Below, in pieces: positions 53,958-62,269 of a DNA stretch of 64,000 nt. The position numbers were made by a program, and so were the translations under genes. Numbering within the stretch: the stretch's first letter is position 1; each line of letters begins with the position of its first letter. Origin of the DNA: Candidatus Poribacteria bacterium (GTDB lineage Bacteria > Poribacteria > WGA-4E > WGA-3G); contig VXMD01000018.1 in assembly GCA_009841255.1 (NCBI GenBank), positions 1 to 64,000 on the forward strand. Reading direction: 5' to 3'. Below the pieces are notes generated by a model. It did not search any database, was not told where the DNA came from, and saw only the letters and a program-made list of their open reading frames with translations.

Positions 53958-54658
53958 AAAACCTTCCTACTCTGTTTCACAAGCCATATTATAAGCGAAA
54001 CCGCTATGACAATCCCAAAGGTCCAAAACAGAATTTTGATACTCCCCGTCACGCGATCACCGAGGTAGGAATAAAGGAGCGTCGCTGGAAGTTGTCCGAT
54101 CCCGGTGGCAACTGCAAACCATAAAAATCGCATGCCGGTGAGTCCAGCCCCATAACTGATAACATCAAAAGAGATGACTGGCACCAAACGTGCGATGAGC
54201 ACGGCATGTTTGCCATACCGTTGAAAAAACTGGTCAGACGTGTTGATAGCGGATTCACTTAACACCTTAACGACGATCGGGCGTCCGAGGACACGTGCAA
54301 TAAAAAAACAGAGGGCAGCTCCGAGCATCGCACTGCTCCAGGACAACGCTGCCCCCCACCAAACTCCGAACAGTAAACCGTTTGCGAAGGTAATCAAAAA
54401 CGCGGGCAAAGGTGCAATCACGCTCTGAAAGATCATGAGTATCGCTGATACAACAGGGGCGAGTGCACCATAACTGGCGATGTACGCTCGCGCCGTCTCA
54501 AGACTCTGAAAAGCCGCGGTGAGTTCAAGAAGATATTCCCAAACTTGTCTATGGTAGATACCGCCAACCACGAACCCAATCGGCACCACAAGCAATAATA
54601 TAATAACACGCTTTTTGTGGACAGAAATCGAGCGGAATCTATCTATTACCTTACACAT
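53954..54658 (-). CDS. TVP38/TMEM64 (DedA-like) membrane protein
   Basis: 234 aa, about six hydrophobic segments. FANGLLFGVWWGAALSWSSAMLGAALCFFIARVLGR near 90-125 and RLVPVISFDVISYGAGLTGM near 160-180 are the SNARE-associated/VTT domain marks, linked to lipid scrambling and membrane homeostasis. Overlaps the preceding gene by 8 bp and the next by 4 bp. Confidence 0.88.
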   Translation of the reverse strand: MCKVIDRFRSISVHKKRVIILLLVVPIGFVVGGIYHRQVWEYLLELTAAFQSLETARAYIASYGALAPVVSAILMIFQSVIAPLPAFLITFANGLLFGVWWGAALSWSSAMLGAALCFFIARVLGRPIVVKVLSESAINTSDQFFQRYGKHAVLIARLVPVISFDVISYGAGLTGMRFLWFAVATGIGQLPATLLYSYLGDRVTGSIKILFWTFGIVIAVSLIIWLVKQSRKVL

Positions 54659-55589
54659 CTTTTGCTTGCTGTATCAAAGCACGATTCATTCGTTCCCGAA
54701 GCTGCTGTATCTTCTCATCCGTCCAACTGTAGAAGCCTTCCTTAGATTTTACGCCGAGTTTCCCGGATTCAACCATCTGCCGGAGGAGCGGATTCATGTC
54801 AGATGAACTGTTCAGATCCTTGTAGAGTTCTTCAAAAGCGGCAAGGACGAGGTCCCATCCTGCGAGTTCAAAGACTTCAAAGGGACCGGCGACGCTGAGT
54901 CTTCGTCCAAAACTGTTGCGTACGACGAGATCCACGGTCTCTGCGCTGGCAATGCCTTGCTCCACAATAGCGAACGCCTCTCGGATCAAAGCGGCTTGCA
55001 GTCGCGGTCCAACGAAACCGAGTGCCTCTTTCTCAATAATTGCGGGTGTTTTACCGATCGCTGTTAAGAGTTCAAAGGTTATCTCAACCGTTTCATCAGA
55101 TGTATCGGGACTCCGAATCAGTTCGACGAGTGGAATCAGATAAGGCGGATTAAAATAGTGGGTATTGAGTATCTGATCCTTGCGCGTGGCGTTTACACCG
55201 ATTTGGCTCGGCATTAATGCTGTCGTATTGCTTGCCAAAATTGTGTGTGGTGGACACATTGTGTCTAATTTACCGAATATCTGCTGTTTGAGTGCCAAAT
55301 TCTCCGTAACGGCTTCCACGACAAAGTCGGCATCTTCCGCGACTGTTTCAAGCTCCGTAGAGGTCTGAATCCGCTGTAGGGTTTCGGGAATACCGTCCTC
55401 TTGGATAATGGCATTTGAAGCGAGTAGATTTAGATTTTGCTCAATTTGGGTGCGTGCGGTTTCGAGTTGCTCGTTGGTGACATCGTGCAGACGGACACGG
55501 TATCCTGCGCTTGCAAACTCCTGCGCGATGCCGTGTCCCATCAGTCCTGCACCGATAACTGCAATTTGTGCGATTGCATCAATGGTCAT
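54651..55589 (-). CDS. 3-hydroxyacyl-CoA dehydrogenase
   Basis: 312 aa. NAD-binding IAVIGAGLMGHGIAQEFA near 8-25, FVVEAVTENLALKQQ near 88, catalytic His in THYFNPPYLIPLVE near 140, NSFGRRLSVAGPFE near 230. Oxidises 3-hydroxyacyl-CoA (butyryl-CoA type size). The gene starts inside the last 11 bp of rsmI with AAGGAG 4-5 nt ahead. Partner beta-oxidation genes are not adjacent. Confidence 0.9.
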   Translation of the reverse strand: MTIDAIAQIAVIGAGLMGHGIAQEFASAGYRVRLHDVTNEQLETARTQIEQNLNLLASNAIIQEDGIPETLQRIQTSTELETVAEDADFVVEAVTENLALKQQIFGKLDTMCPPHTILASNTTALMPSQIGVNATRKDQILNTHYFNPPYLIPLVELIRSPDTSDETVEITFELLTAIGKTPAIIEKEALGFVGPRLQAALIREAFAIVEQGIASAETVDLVVRNSFGRRLSVAGPFEVFELAGWDLVLAAFEELYKDLNSSSDMNPLLRQMVESGKLGVKSKEGFYSWTDEKIQQLRERMNRALIQQAKDV

Positions 55590-56277
55590 TTTTTCTCCTT
55601 ACGCCGGCAATAACAATAGTGAATTCCCCTCGCGGCTCGGTATTTCGGAATTTCTCTAACGCTTCACTCACGCTTCCACGAAAGACCTCTTCAAACCGTT
55701 TTGTCAACTCGCGTGCGATGACGATGTTCCGATCACCCATCACTTCAAGAACATCTTCAAGGAAACGTCGAAGTCGATGTGGGGATTCAAAGAGAATTAA
55801 CGTCCTTTCTTCATCAGCGAGTACACCCAATTGGCGCTTTCTTTTTCCAGATTTTGGAGAGAGGAATCCCTCAAAAACAAAGTTATGTAGAGGTAGCCCG
55901 GAGATGGATGCCGCTGTGACGACCGCCGAGGCTCCCGGAATAGGAACGATCGGGATTTCTGCGTCGATGCACCCGCGTAAGAGTGGATACCCCGGATCGG
56001 AGATGATCGGCGTGCCAGCATCTGAAACGATTGCAATCGTTTCTCCCGTCTTCAAGCGTTCGATTAGCTTGTCTCCCTTCGTCTGTTGGTTACCCTCAAA
56101 GTAACTCGTGAGCGGTGTTTGAATGTTGTAATGTGTTAGCAGACGACGGGTTTGACGGGTATCCTCAGCGGCGATGAGGTCGACCTCTTTGAGGATACGG
56201 AGGGCGCGCAAGGTAATGTCTTCTAAATTTCCAATGGGTGTGCTAACGAGGTAAAGGGTGCCGAGTGGCGTGTTCAT
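55579..56277 (-). CDS. rsmI: 16S rRNA (cytidine(1402)-2'-O)-methyltransferase
   Basis: 232 aa, shorter than the usual 280-290 because the small C-terminal domain is missing. TLYLVSTPIGNLEDITLRAL, AAEDTRQTRRLL, VSDAGTPIISDPG, PGASAVVTAASISGLP and FESPHRL are all in place, so the SAM-binding core is complete. First gene of the operon running to 52201. Start has no strong ribosome site. Confidence 0.93.
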   Translation of the reverse strand: MNTPLGTLYLVSTPIGNLEDITLRALRILKEVDLIAAEDTRQTRRLLTHYNIQTPLTSYFEGNQQTKGDKLIERLKTGETIAIVSDAGTPIISDPGYPLLRGCIDAEIPIVPIPGASAVVTAASISGLPLHNFVFEGFLSPKSGKRKRQLGVLADEERTLILFESPHRLRRFLEDVLEVMGDRNIVIARELTKRFEEVFRGSVSEALEKFRNTEPRGEFTIVIAGVRRKNDH

Positions 56278-56336
56278 TTTATGAGTCGATTACCATTCCC
56301 TTGCGATATTGTGTTTTGCATGCTAAATTAGCCAGA

Positions 56337-57170
56337 ATGAAAACTATCTACACTACGCTATGTCTTCTCTGGCTGATAGTTCCAGTATGTGCGGAAACAC
56401 CCACCGACAAAAGACCCTTTGAATCGGCGCGCCCCCTGTATGTCGGCGCGCGGGCATTAGGGATGGGCAACGCCTTCACTGCTGTCGCTGACGATGCCAG
56501 TGCAGGTTTTTGGAACCCAGCTGGACTCATTCAGTGGCAGGGTGTGAAACTTTTTGCAGTCAATAAGTTCCATGACCGAAGTGATTACCGATTTGACCCG
56601 AAAGGTATCGGCTATAGCTACCGCGGCTATAGCCTATTTTGGGGGAACAAAATCGCCCTCGGCGTCGACAGTGGCGTTCCCGATTTCAATTACTACGGCA
56701 TCGCGCGTCAATTCGGTCCATACTTTGCCGCGGGATTGAGTCTCAAGTTTAAACGACGCCATCCGTCCGAGATCTATCAATTCTTCGGCTACGAGACGGC
56801 GTACGATCTCGGATTGCTTTTTAAACCACGTCCAAATCTCAAGTTCGGATGCCTCGCGCAGAACCTCAAGGGGTATGGTATTCAATGGCTGACACTCGGT
56901 CTCTCTTATCGTTATGCGAAGCATTGGTTGCGAAGCGCGCCCTGCGAATTTTCAATCGACGTCGCGCTTCCTACTGAAGGTAGAACACCAGAATTATACA
57001 TCGGTGCGGAGTGGCACCCTTTCCGGATACTTCCTATTCGTCTCGGCATCTCAAATGGTTCACTCACAGGTGGAATTGGGATTGCGTGGAAAGGGATTCA
57101 CATCAATTACGCCCGAATTTTCGAGAAGCCCTCCGCTTCGGATTTCGTTGCGTTAGCTATAAGTTTTTAA
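56337..57170 (+). CDS. outer-membrane beta-barrel protein (PorV/UPF0164-like)
   Basis: 277 aa. Signal peptide (MKTIYTTLCLLWLIVPVCA) chosen as the start although a longer frame exists. ARPLYVGARALGMGNAFTAVADDASAGFWNPAGL near 30-60 is the PorV/FadL-like opening; the rest alternates as barrel strands and ends in Phe, the assembly signal. Divergent from rsmI with 59 bp between. The TAA stop is in the TTTTTAATTTTACC end of an E1 repeat. Could support export of the YPNPFNPET-type protein at 0.2 kb, as PorV does for type IX secretion (inference). Confidence 0.8.
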   Translation: MKTIYTTLCLLWLIVPVCAETPTDKRPFESARPLYVGARALGMGNAFTAVADDASAGFWNPAGLIQWQGVKLFAVNKFHDRSDYRFDPKGIGYSYRGYSLFWGNKIALGVDSGVPDFNYYGIARQFGPYFAAGLSLKFKRRHPSEIYQFFGYETAYDLGLLFKPRPNLKFGCLAQNLKGYGIQWLTLGLSYRYAKHWLRSAPCEFSIDVALPTEGRTPELYIGAEWHPFRILPIRLGISNGSLTGGIGIAWKGIHINYARIFEKPSASDFVALAISF

Positions 57171-57318
57171 TTTTACCTTGCGGAGTGATTGCCGGGGTTT
57201 GGTGTTTAACGTGCCTCCCTCTTGAGTCGCCTGCGCCGATGTTGCAGGCTACCTTTTTTGATTTAACGAAAACCTCTTTATTGGCAACTGACTGCTAATT
57301 ACCTTGCGGTGTCGATAA
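57165..57318 (-). repeat. E1 copy on a stop codon plus an end-fragment
   Basis: TTTTTAATTTTACCTTGCGGAGTG at 57165-57188 includes the barrel gene's stop. It continues to GCCTGCGCCGATGTTGCAGGCTACC at about 57230-57253, the variant tail also seen at 62180-62205. A second end (AATTACCTTGCGGTGTCG) is at 57297-57314 next to the protease stop. Confidence 0.75.
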
Positions 57319-58749
57319 CTATTCGTCCCCTATCTCCTCCCAATCCAATACCTCTTGATTCCATTCAAACTGTTGCAAGGGTCCAAATTTGAGGTTGACT
57401 GTCAAACTTTTCGGGGTCGGCGAACTGTCGAACAGATTGAAATCCCGAACGACAACGTAGGTGTGCTGTCCATCGGTAATCGTCTTGCACGCTTCAATGA
57501 AGTCGTCGAGGTTATGGATCTGTTTTCCGTTTACATCAAGAATCACAACTTTAGAGTTTCCGTTCCGCTCCTGTAAACCGACCCGTGAGAAACTGCTGCC
57601 AGCAGCGGCGTGCGGTAAATAGACGCCGTCGGCTTCTAAGAAGAGTATCCGTCGGAGTTGTGGCGTAATATCGTGAAAGACAGCACCGCCAAACCGAACA
57701 AACCGCTGCACCTTCTTCGCTTCCAAGTCTTCTACGGGGACATCCAGTTTCAGGTTTTCGCCGTTCCGATAGATATCCAAGGTGACACTTTCTCCGACGT
57801 TCCGGTTCAGGATCGCATCAAAGGTATAGAGGTCATCCCTGATCAGTTCATTATCTATACGATAGATAATATCGGATGCGCGGAGGATGGTTTCCCCCGT
57901 TGTGCGTGGGACCATGGATTCAACCTGAATCACCTTGGGTGTTCCTGCTTTGGAGGGACCTATTTCTTTCCGTAAAGCAGTTGGGAAATTGAAGTGTTTG
58001 ATGGCTTCCCCAATAGAGATAAGCTCTAAATCAACACCGATCTCGCCGCGCTGGATCGATATCTTGTTACGAATTAATTCAAGTGCATCGTAGAGGTAAT
58101 CGATCGGCAGTTCAAAACTGGAAGTATCCGTACCGCGTGCGTGAATAGCGATGACCTCGCCTTTGGTATTCCACACGGGACTTCCGCTTGAGCCACCCGT
58201 CCTGTCAAACGTGGTATGAATATAACTGGAGTGCCGATCGCCTTTGTTGACGTTGAGGTTCGTAATTCTTCCGAATTTGATCGTATATTCCTCTTTCTCG
58301 TTGTTACCGATGAGCAGAAGTTCATCGCCGAGGGCAAGTTCTCCCCATTCACCGAGTTCAACGGCTTGCAGCTCAAAATCGACTTCGGCGGGATCAATTT
58401 GGTAAAACCCGAAGTCGTGTGTCGGATCGTAGTAAAGGATACGCGCTTCGGTAAAGCTACCATCGTGAAAGTTGATTTTGACATAGGCGGGGCTGCTACC
58501 GGTAACATGGCGGTTCGTAGCGATAATACCATGTTCCGCATCCACAACGAAACCGGTGGCGAAATTCGTGCCTTTCACCTCTGTTTCAAAGACGACCTCC
58601 GAAGAGGTTTCGACATTTACGACCATGGGTTTGTAGGCGGCGACCTGTTCCGTCCAATCGTGTTGGGCATTGGCATTGATAACCAAGATTAAGAGTGAAA
58701 AAATGGTTAAGACTGCGTTGCTTGTCTGAATTTTAAAGAGTCGTTTCAT
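57319..58749 (-). CDS. HtrA/DegP-like serine protease with PDZ domains
   Basis: 476 aa from the ATG at 58749 (AAGGGG 4-5 nt upstream). Signal peptide (...LLILVINANA). Trypsin-like triad: His in TNRHVTGSS near 80, Asp in PTHDFGFYQ near 115, Ser in TGGSSGSPVW near 190. Two PDZ-like regions follow (SMVPRTTGETILRASDIIYRID near 285; GNSKVVILDVNGKQIHNLDDF near 410). Periplasmic or surface quality control is the known family role. Total length is usual for DegP. The TGGSSGSP form of the GNSGGP motif is a minor variant. Confidence 0.88.
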   Translation of the reverse strand: MKRLFKIQTSNAVLTIFSLLILVINANAQHDWTEQVAAYKPMVVNVETSSEVVFETEVKGTNFATGFVVDAEHGIIATNRHVTGSSPAYVKINFHDGSFTEARILYYDPTHDFGFYQIDPAEVDFELQAVELGEWGELALGDELLLIGNNEKEEYTIKFGRITNLNVNKGDRHSSYIHTTFDRTGGSSGSPVWNTKGEVIAIHARGTDTSSFELPIDYLYDALELIRNKISIQRGEIGVDLELISIGEAIKHFNFPTALRKEIGPSKAGTPKVIQVESMVPRTTGETILRASDIIYRIDNELIRDDLYTFDAILNRNVGESVTLDIYRNGENLKLDVPVEDLEAKKVQRFVRFGGAVFHDITPQLRRILFLEADGVYLPHAAAGSSFSRVGLQERNGNSKVVILDVNGKQIHNLDDFIEACKTITDGQHTYVVVRDFNLFDSSPTPKSLTVNLKFGPLQQFEWNQEVLDWEEIGDE

Positions 58750-59020
58750 AAAATCCCCTTTTTCATTGGGAGTCCTTTGAATTTCTAAGAGTCTAACACA
58801 GCAGTTTAAGGATGTCAAATCATTTTTGACTGGTGATTTATGTGATTCACCATGATTAGGACCCGTGATTTACCATGATTCCGTGATGCGTTGTCTGGTC
58901 TTGACACAGTATTTTTAACATGGTATTATTGTTCACATGCTTTTTAATTTATTGCTCCTGTGGGCTAAAGCAACGCCCAAGCAACACCCACCTCACCGAA
59001 CCGCAAGGAAACATTAAAAT
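58750..59020. repeat. spacer with GTGATTnACCATGATT repeats and a shortened E1
   Basis: GTGATTCACCATGATTA and GTGATTTACCATGATTC occur about 31 bp apart at 58840-58885. A shortened E1 end in plus sense (about 58960-59020, CACCTCACCGAACCGCAAGG) abuts the acetamidase start. Confidence 0.6.
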
Positions 59021-59950
59021 ATGGCGACACATCACTTTGAACCGACGGTCTATTACACAGCAATCGGCGCGCACGAACCGGTGCTTCATATTGAGAGTGG
59101 TGATACCGTTTTCACAACAACTGTGGATAATGCGGGCTACGATGCCAACGATACGCAAGTAACCGAACGCGGCAACCCACAGACGGGTCCCTTTTACATC
59201 GAATCGGCAGAGCCGGGAGATACGTTAGCAGTTCATTTCGATCGGATCGTCCCGAATCGTTTAATCGGACGGACGGCTATGACTGTTGCGGCTAATGTCC
59301 TTGATCCCGACTATGTCGCATCCGAGATGCCGGAAGGTGGTCGAGGGCTCGCAGAATGGCATGTGGATGTAGAGAAGTGGACGACGACGCTAACGACGCC
59401 AGAGACACAGTTGGGTAAGCTCACGCTGCCGCTTGAACCGATGGTGGGGTGTTTCGGTGTTGCACCGCCCCGAGGACAAGCGATCTCGACGGCGACCTCT
59501 TCCACACACGGCGGAAACATGGATTATCGGGGTTTTCAGGAGGGTGTTACCGTCTACTTTCCGGTTTTCGTCCCCGGTGGGCTTTTTCATCTTGGTGATG
59601 GACACGCCGTGCAAGGGGACGGTGAAATCGTCGGGACCGGCATTGAAATCTCTTTCGATGTGCAGTTTACAGTCGAAGTGCTTAAGGGGAAAAGCATCAA
59701 CTGGCCCCGTGCCGAAAACAGCGATTACATTCTGGCAGCAGGAAACGCGCGTCCGTTGGATCAAGCGGTGCAACATGCAACGACGGAACTGCTCCGATGG
59801 TTGGATGAACTCGGTTTGGAGAAACGCGCCGCACATACCTTGTTAGGTCAAGCAGTCGAATACGATATGGGTAACGTCTTTGATCCAGCGTATACAATGG
59901 TCTGTAAAATCAAGAAGTCGATCCTGCGAGACATCGGCGTTTGGGAATAA
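59021..59950 (+). CDS. acetamidase/formamidase family protein
   Basis: 309 aa. Hydrolyses short amides to the acid and ammonia. Visible: RGNPQTGPFYIESAEPGDTLAVHF near 55-75, VGCFGVAPPRGQAIST near 150, STHGGNMDYRG near 165 (metal/active site), and GGLFHLGDGHAVQGDGE near 195. The ATG is 12 nt after AAGG of a shortened E1. No transporter for amides next to it. Confidence 0.9.
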   Translation: MATHHFEPTVYYTAIGAHEPVLHIESGDTVFTTTVDNAGYDANDTQVTERGNPQTGPFYIESAEPGDTLAVHFDRIVPNRLIGRTAMTVAANVLDPDYVASEMPEGGRGLAEWHVDVEKWTTTLTTPETQLGKLTLPLEPMVGCFGVAPPRGQAISTATSSTHGGNMDYRGFQEGVTVYFPVFVPGGLFHLGDGHAVQGDGEIVGTGIEISFDVQFTVEVLKGKSINWPRAENSDYILAAGNARPLDQAVQHATTELLRWLDELGLEKRAAHTLLGQAVEYDMGNVFDPAYTMVCKIKKSILRDIGVWE

Positions 59951-60029
59951 ATTGCTTCCAGTTTTGGAGAAAACACGAAAAAGTTTTTCATACTTTCTGA
60001 CTGCTGACTACCAATAACTGATAGCCATT

Positions 60030-60857
60030 TTAGGATTTATTCATATTTAACTCTGCCATGGAGCGGAGATTCAATAGCGGTGTCATGACACCACCGGCGG
60101 CGGGGAGGACGACTCCGGTATCGTAGAGTTTCATTGCGGAAATGGTGGCGTGCGCGACATCTTCAGGTGCACCGGCGCGGACCATAAAGATATAGCCTTT
60201 CTCCGCCGCTTCCTCATAATCGGGGATACGGACGCGTGAGAGGTCGGTATCAATCACACCCGCGGCGATACCGTTCACCTTAATGCCGTGTCCCGCCAAG
60301 CGTCCAGCAAAGGCGCGCATGCTCATCTCTAACCCAGCTTTTGAAATACAGTAGGCTGTACGGTTATCGGATGCCATGATATCGGAAATTGAGAGCGTAT
60401 AGATAATACACCCGCGAATCTCGTTTGCTACCATATAATTCGCGACGCGTTGGGTCAAAAAGTGGGTTGCCTTGAGATTGGTGTTGACGATCAGGTCGAA
60501 CTGTTCGGGTGTTTCCTCAAGAATGTCAGCGATACGGGTGATGCCGGCGTTGTTGATGAGGATATCTACCTTCCCGAAGGCATTGTGTGCGGTATCGAGT
60601 AATTTTTCGTGGGCATCGAGGTCGCTGATGTCGGCTTGGATAATCACCGCTTTTCTGCCGAGTGCTTCCACTTCCTGTTGGACGGATTCGGCGGCATCTC
60701 GATTCTGGTTGTAGTTGATAAGTACGTCGGCACCTTGGCGCGCTAATTCAATGGCGATTGCGCGTCCGATACCGCGGCTGGAACCTGTAACGATTGCGGA
60801 TTTGTCGGTGAATGAAACGTCTGTTGCGAAGAACCCGAGATTTTTATCCGTTGGCAT
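60030..60857 (-). CDS. short-chain dehydrogenase/reductase
   Basis: 275 aa. Cofactor loop TGSSRGIGRAIA near 22-33, NNAGITR near 105, catalytic Tyr/Lys in YCISKAG near 172-178. NADPH preference suggested by the SSRG loop. The ATG is 12 nt after AAGG of an E1 repeat. It follows the peptide permease genes on the same strand but with a 100-bp repeat between. Substrate unknown. Confidence 0.9.
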   Translation of the reverse strand: MPTDKNLGFFATDVSFTDKSAIVTGSSRGIGRAIAIELARQGADVLINYNQNRDAAESVQQEVEALGRKAVIIQADISDLDAHEKLLDTAHNAFGKVDILINNAGITRIADILEETPEQFDLIVNTNLKATHFLTQRVANYMVANEIRGCIIYTLSISDIMASDNRTAYCISKAGLEMSMRAFAGRLAGHGIKVNGIAAGVIDTDLSRVRIPDYEEAAEKGYIFMVRAGAPEDVAHATISAMKLYDTGVVLPAAGGVMTPLLNLRSMAELNMNKS

Positions 60858-60950
60858 CTTTTAATTTTTCCTTGCGGTTCAGTCAGGTTAGTTGGATGAA
60901 TGAAGTGCCTTTGCGTATATCCGCCCTCCATTACATTACGGGCTACGGGT
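60858..60950 (-). repeat. E1 copy at the SDR start
   Basis: Minus sense: GTAGCCCGTAATGTAATGGA, GGGCGGATATACGC, CTGACTGAACCGCAAGGAAA, ATTAAAAG then the SDR ATG. One of the best conserved copies. Confidence 0.9.
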
Positions 60951-60962
60951 TTTGAGGCTATC

Positions 60963-62066
60963 TTAATCTGAATATGGATCTGCGGCGTCGCGGAGAGCAT
61001 CTCCTAAGAAGTTAAAGGCAATGACGACAACAAGAACTGGCACCGCTGGGAAAATGAGCCACGGATAATGGAGTAGAACGGTGACACGCTGTGCCTCCTC
61101 CAGTAGGACCCCCCAACTCGTCATGGGTGGACGAATTCCCAAACCCAAAAAACTGAGTGCGGTTTCTCCCAAAATCATGCCCGGGATGGCGAGTGTGGCG
61201 ATAACGATGATATGGCTGTAACATCCGGGTAGCAAGTGCCTCGTGATGATGTGCCAATGTCCGGCGCCTGCGGCACGCGCTGCCATCACGAAATCGCTTT
61301 CCCGATATGCCAAGACCTTTCCACGCACCTGTCGCGCTAATCCGCCCCACCGGATAATTGACAAAATAATGGTGATGCCGAAGTATATCTGTATGCTCGA
61401 CCAGCCGGGGGGCAGTGCGGCACCGAGTGCCATCCATAACGGGATGTCTGGAAATGCTGAAAGGATCTCAATAACGCGTTGGATGAGATTGTCTACCCAC
61501 CCGCCCCAATATCCAGAGATAGTGCCGAGAATAGAACCGAGAATGATGCTCAAAAAGACACCGACCAAGCCGAGTGTCATTGAGACGCGCGCGCCGTACA
61601 TGATACGCGAAAGTAGGTCGCGTCCCATCCGATCAGTGCCTAACAGGAACATGGGACCCGCGGAACTGAAGAAATGCATTCTGCCGTCCGCATCCTTGAA
61701 AAAGAATTTAGCAGGGTGACGTTGCGACAAGTCTTTGGTGAACTCCAATTCAAGGCTTTCTGGATTGCGGACGGATTTTAAGCCGTGAACATAGAACCCG
61801 TTTTCGACCGAGAAATAGAGGCGTTGGGGCGGAACGTGGCGCAGTCGCATGTTGATTTCGTTATAGTGGTAAGGCGCAAAAAAGTCAGCCCCACCAGCGA
61901 GAATATAGAAGAGCAGCAAGAGTACACCCGCAATAACACCCATTCGATTTTTGCGGAACCGTCGCCATATCAACTGGCGATAACTCAGTTGCCCTATCTC
62001 GGCGGCATCTTTAACTTCTTCCGCAGTTTCGATTACCTGATCATCCATGCTTGGTATCTCATTCAT
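60963..62066 (-). CDS. peptide/nickel-type ABC transporter permease (DppC/OppC)
   Basis: 367 aa, longer than the usual 300 because of a periplasmic insert of about 80 residues between helices 1 and 2 (about 75-150, SVENGFYVHGLKSVRN...KDADGRMHFF). LLGTDRMGRDLLSRIMYGARVSM and the EAA loop ESDFVMAARAAGAGHWHIITRHLLPG near 255 are typical. Start uncertain, no ribosome site; 62066 kept. Works with the permease and binding protein at its right. Confidence 0.9.
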   Translation of the reverse strand: MNEIPSMDDQVIETAEEVKDAAEIGQLSYRQLIWRRFRKNRMGVIAGVLLLLFYILAGGADFFAPYHYNEINMRLRHVPPQRLYFSVENGFYVHGLKSVRNPESLELEFTKDLSQRHPAKFFFKDADGRMHFFSSAGPMFLLGTDRMGRDLLSRIMYGARVSMTLGLVGVFLSIILGSILGTISGYWGGWVDNLIQRVIEILSAFPDIPLWMALGAALPPGWSSIQIYFGITIILSIIRWGGLARQVRGKVLAYRESDFVMAARAAGAGHWHIITRHLLPGCYSHIIVIATLAIPGMILGETALSFLGLGIRPPMTSWGVLLEEAQRVTVLLHYPWLIFPAVPVLVVVIAFNFLGDALRDAADPYSD

Positions 62067-62269
62067 AATAAATCTATAGAAAAAAAATTAGACCTCAGGT
62101 CACCGACAACATCGGCGCAGGCGAGGCACAGCGTCTTTGCGAATGCCACACGCGCATTCGCCAGTCTATGCTACAAAAAGTAGCCTGCAACATCGGCGCA
62201 GGCGGCTCGAACACGAAAACTGTCAAATCACAAACCACATGACTTCTCCGCAAGGAAAGTTTAAAAATA
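62067..62269 (+). repeat. E1 variant next to the OppB stop and ACATCGGCGCAGGCG repeats
   Basis: Plus-sense E1 variant at about 62180-62263 (GTAGCCTGCAACATCGGCGC to CTCCGCAAGGAAAGTTTAAAAAT), lying just past the stop of the minus-strand permease. ACATCGGCGCAGGCG also stands at about 62108-62122. Confidence 0.65.

Noticed and set aside
56298-56327. TTGCGA-17 bp-TAAATT as promoter of the barrel gene
   Set aside because: Position is plausible but both boxes are weak; not enough to report as a feature.
60743-61000. 85-codon minus-strand frame reading EGGYTQRHF...LTEPQGKIK before the SDR
   Set aside because: This is the open frame of an E1 repeat and is out of phase with the SDR gene; treated as repeat, not as a gene.
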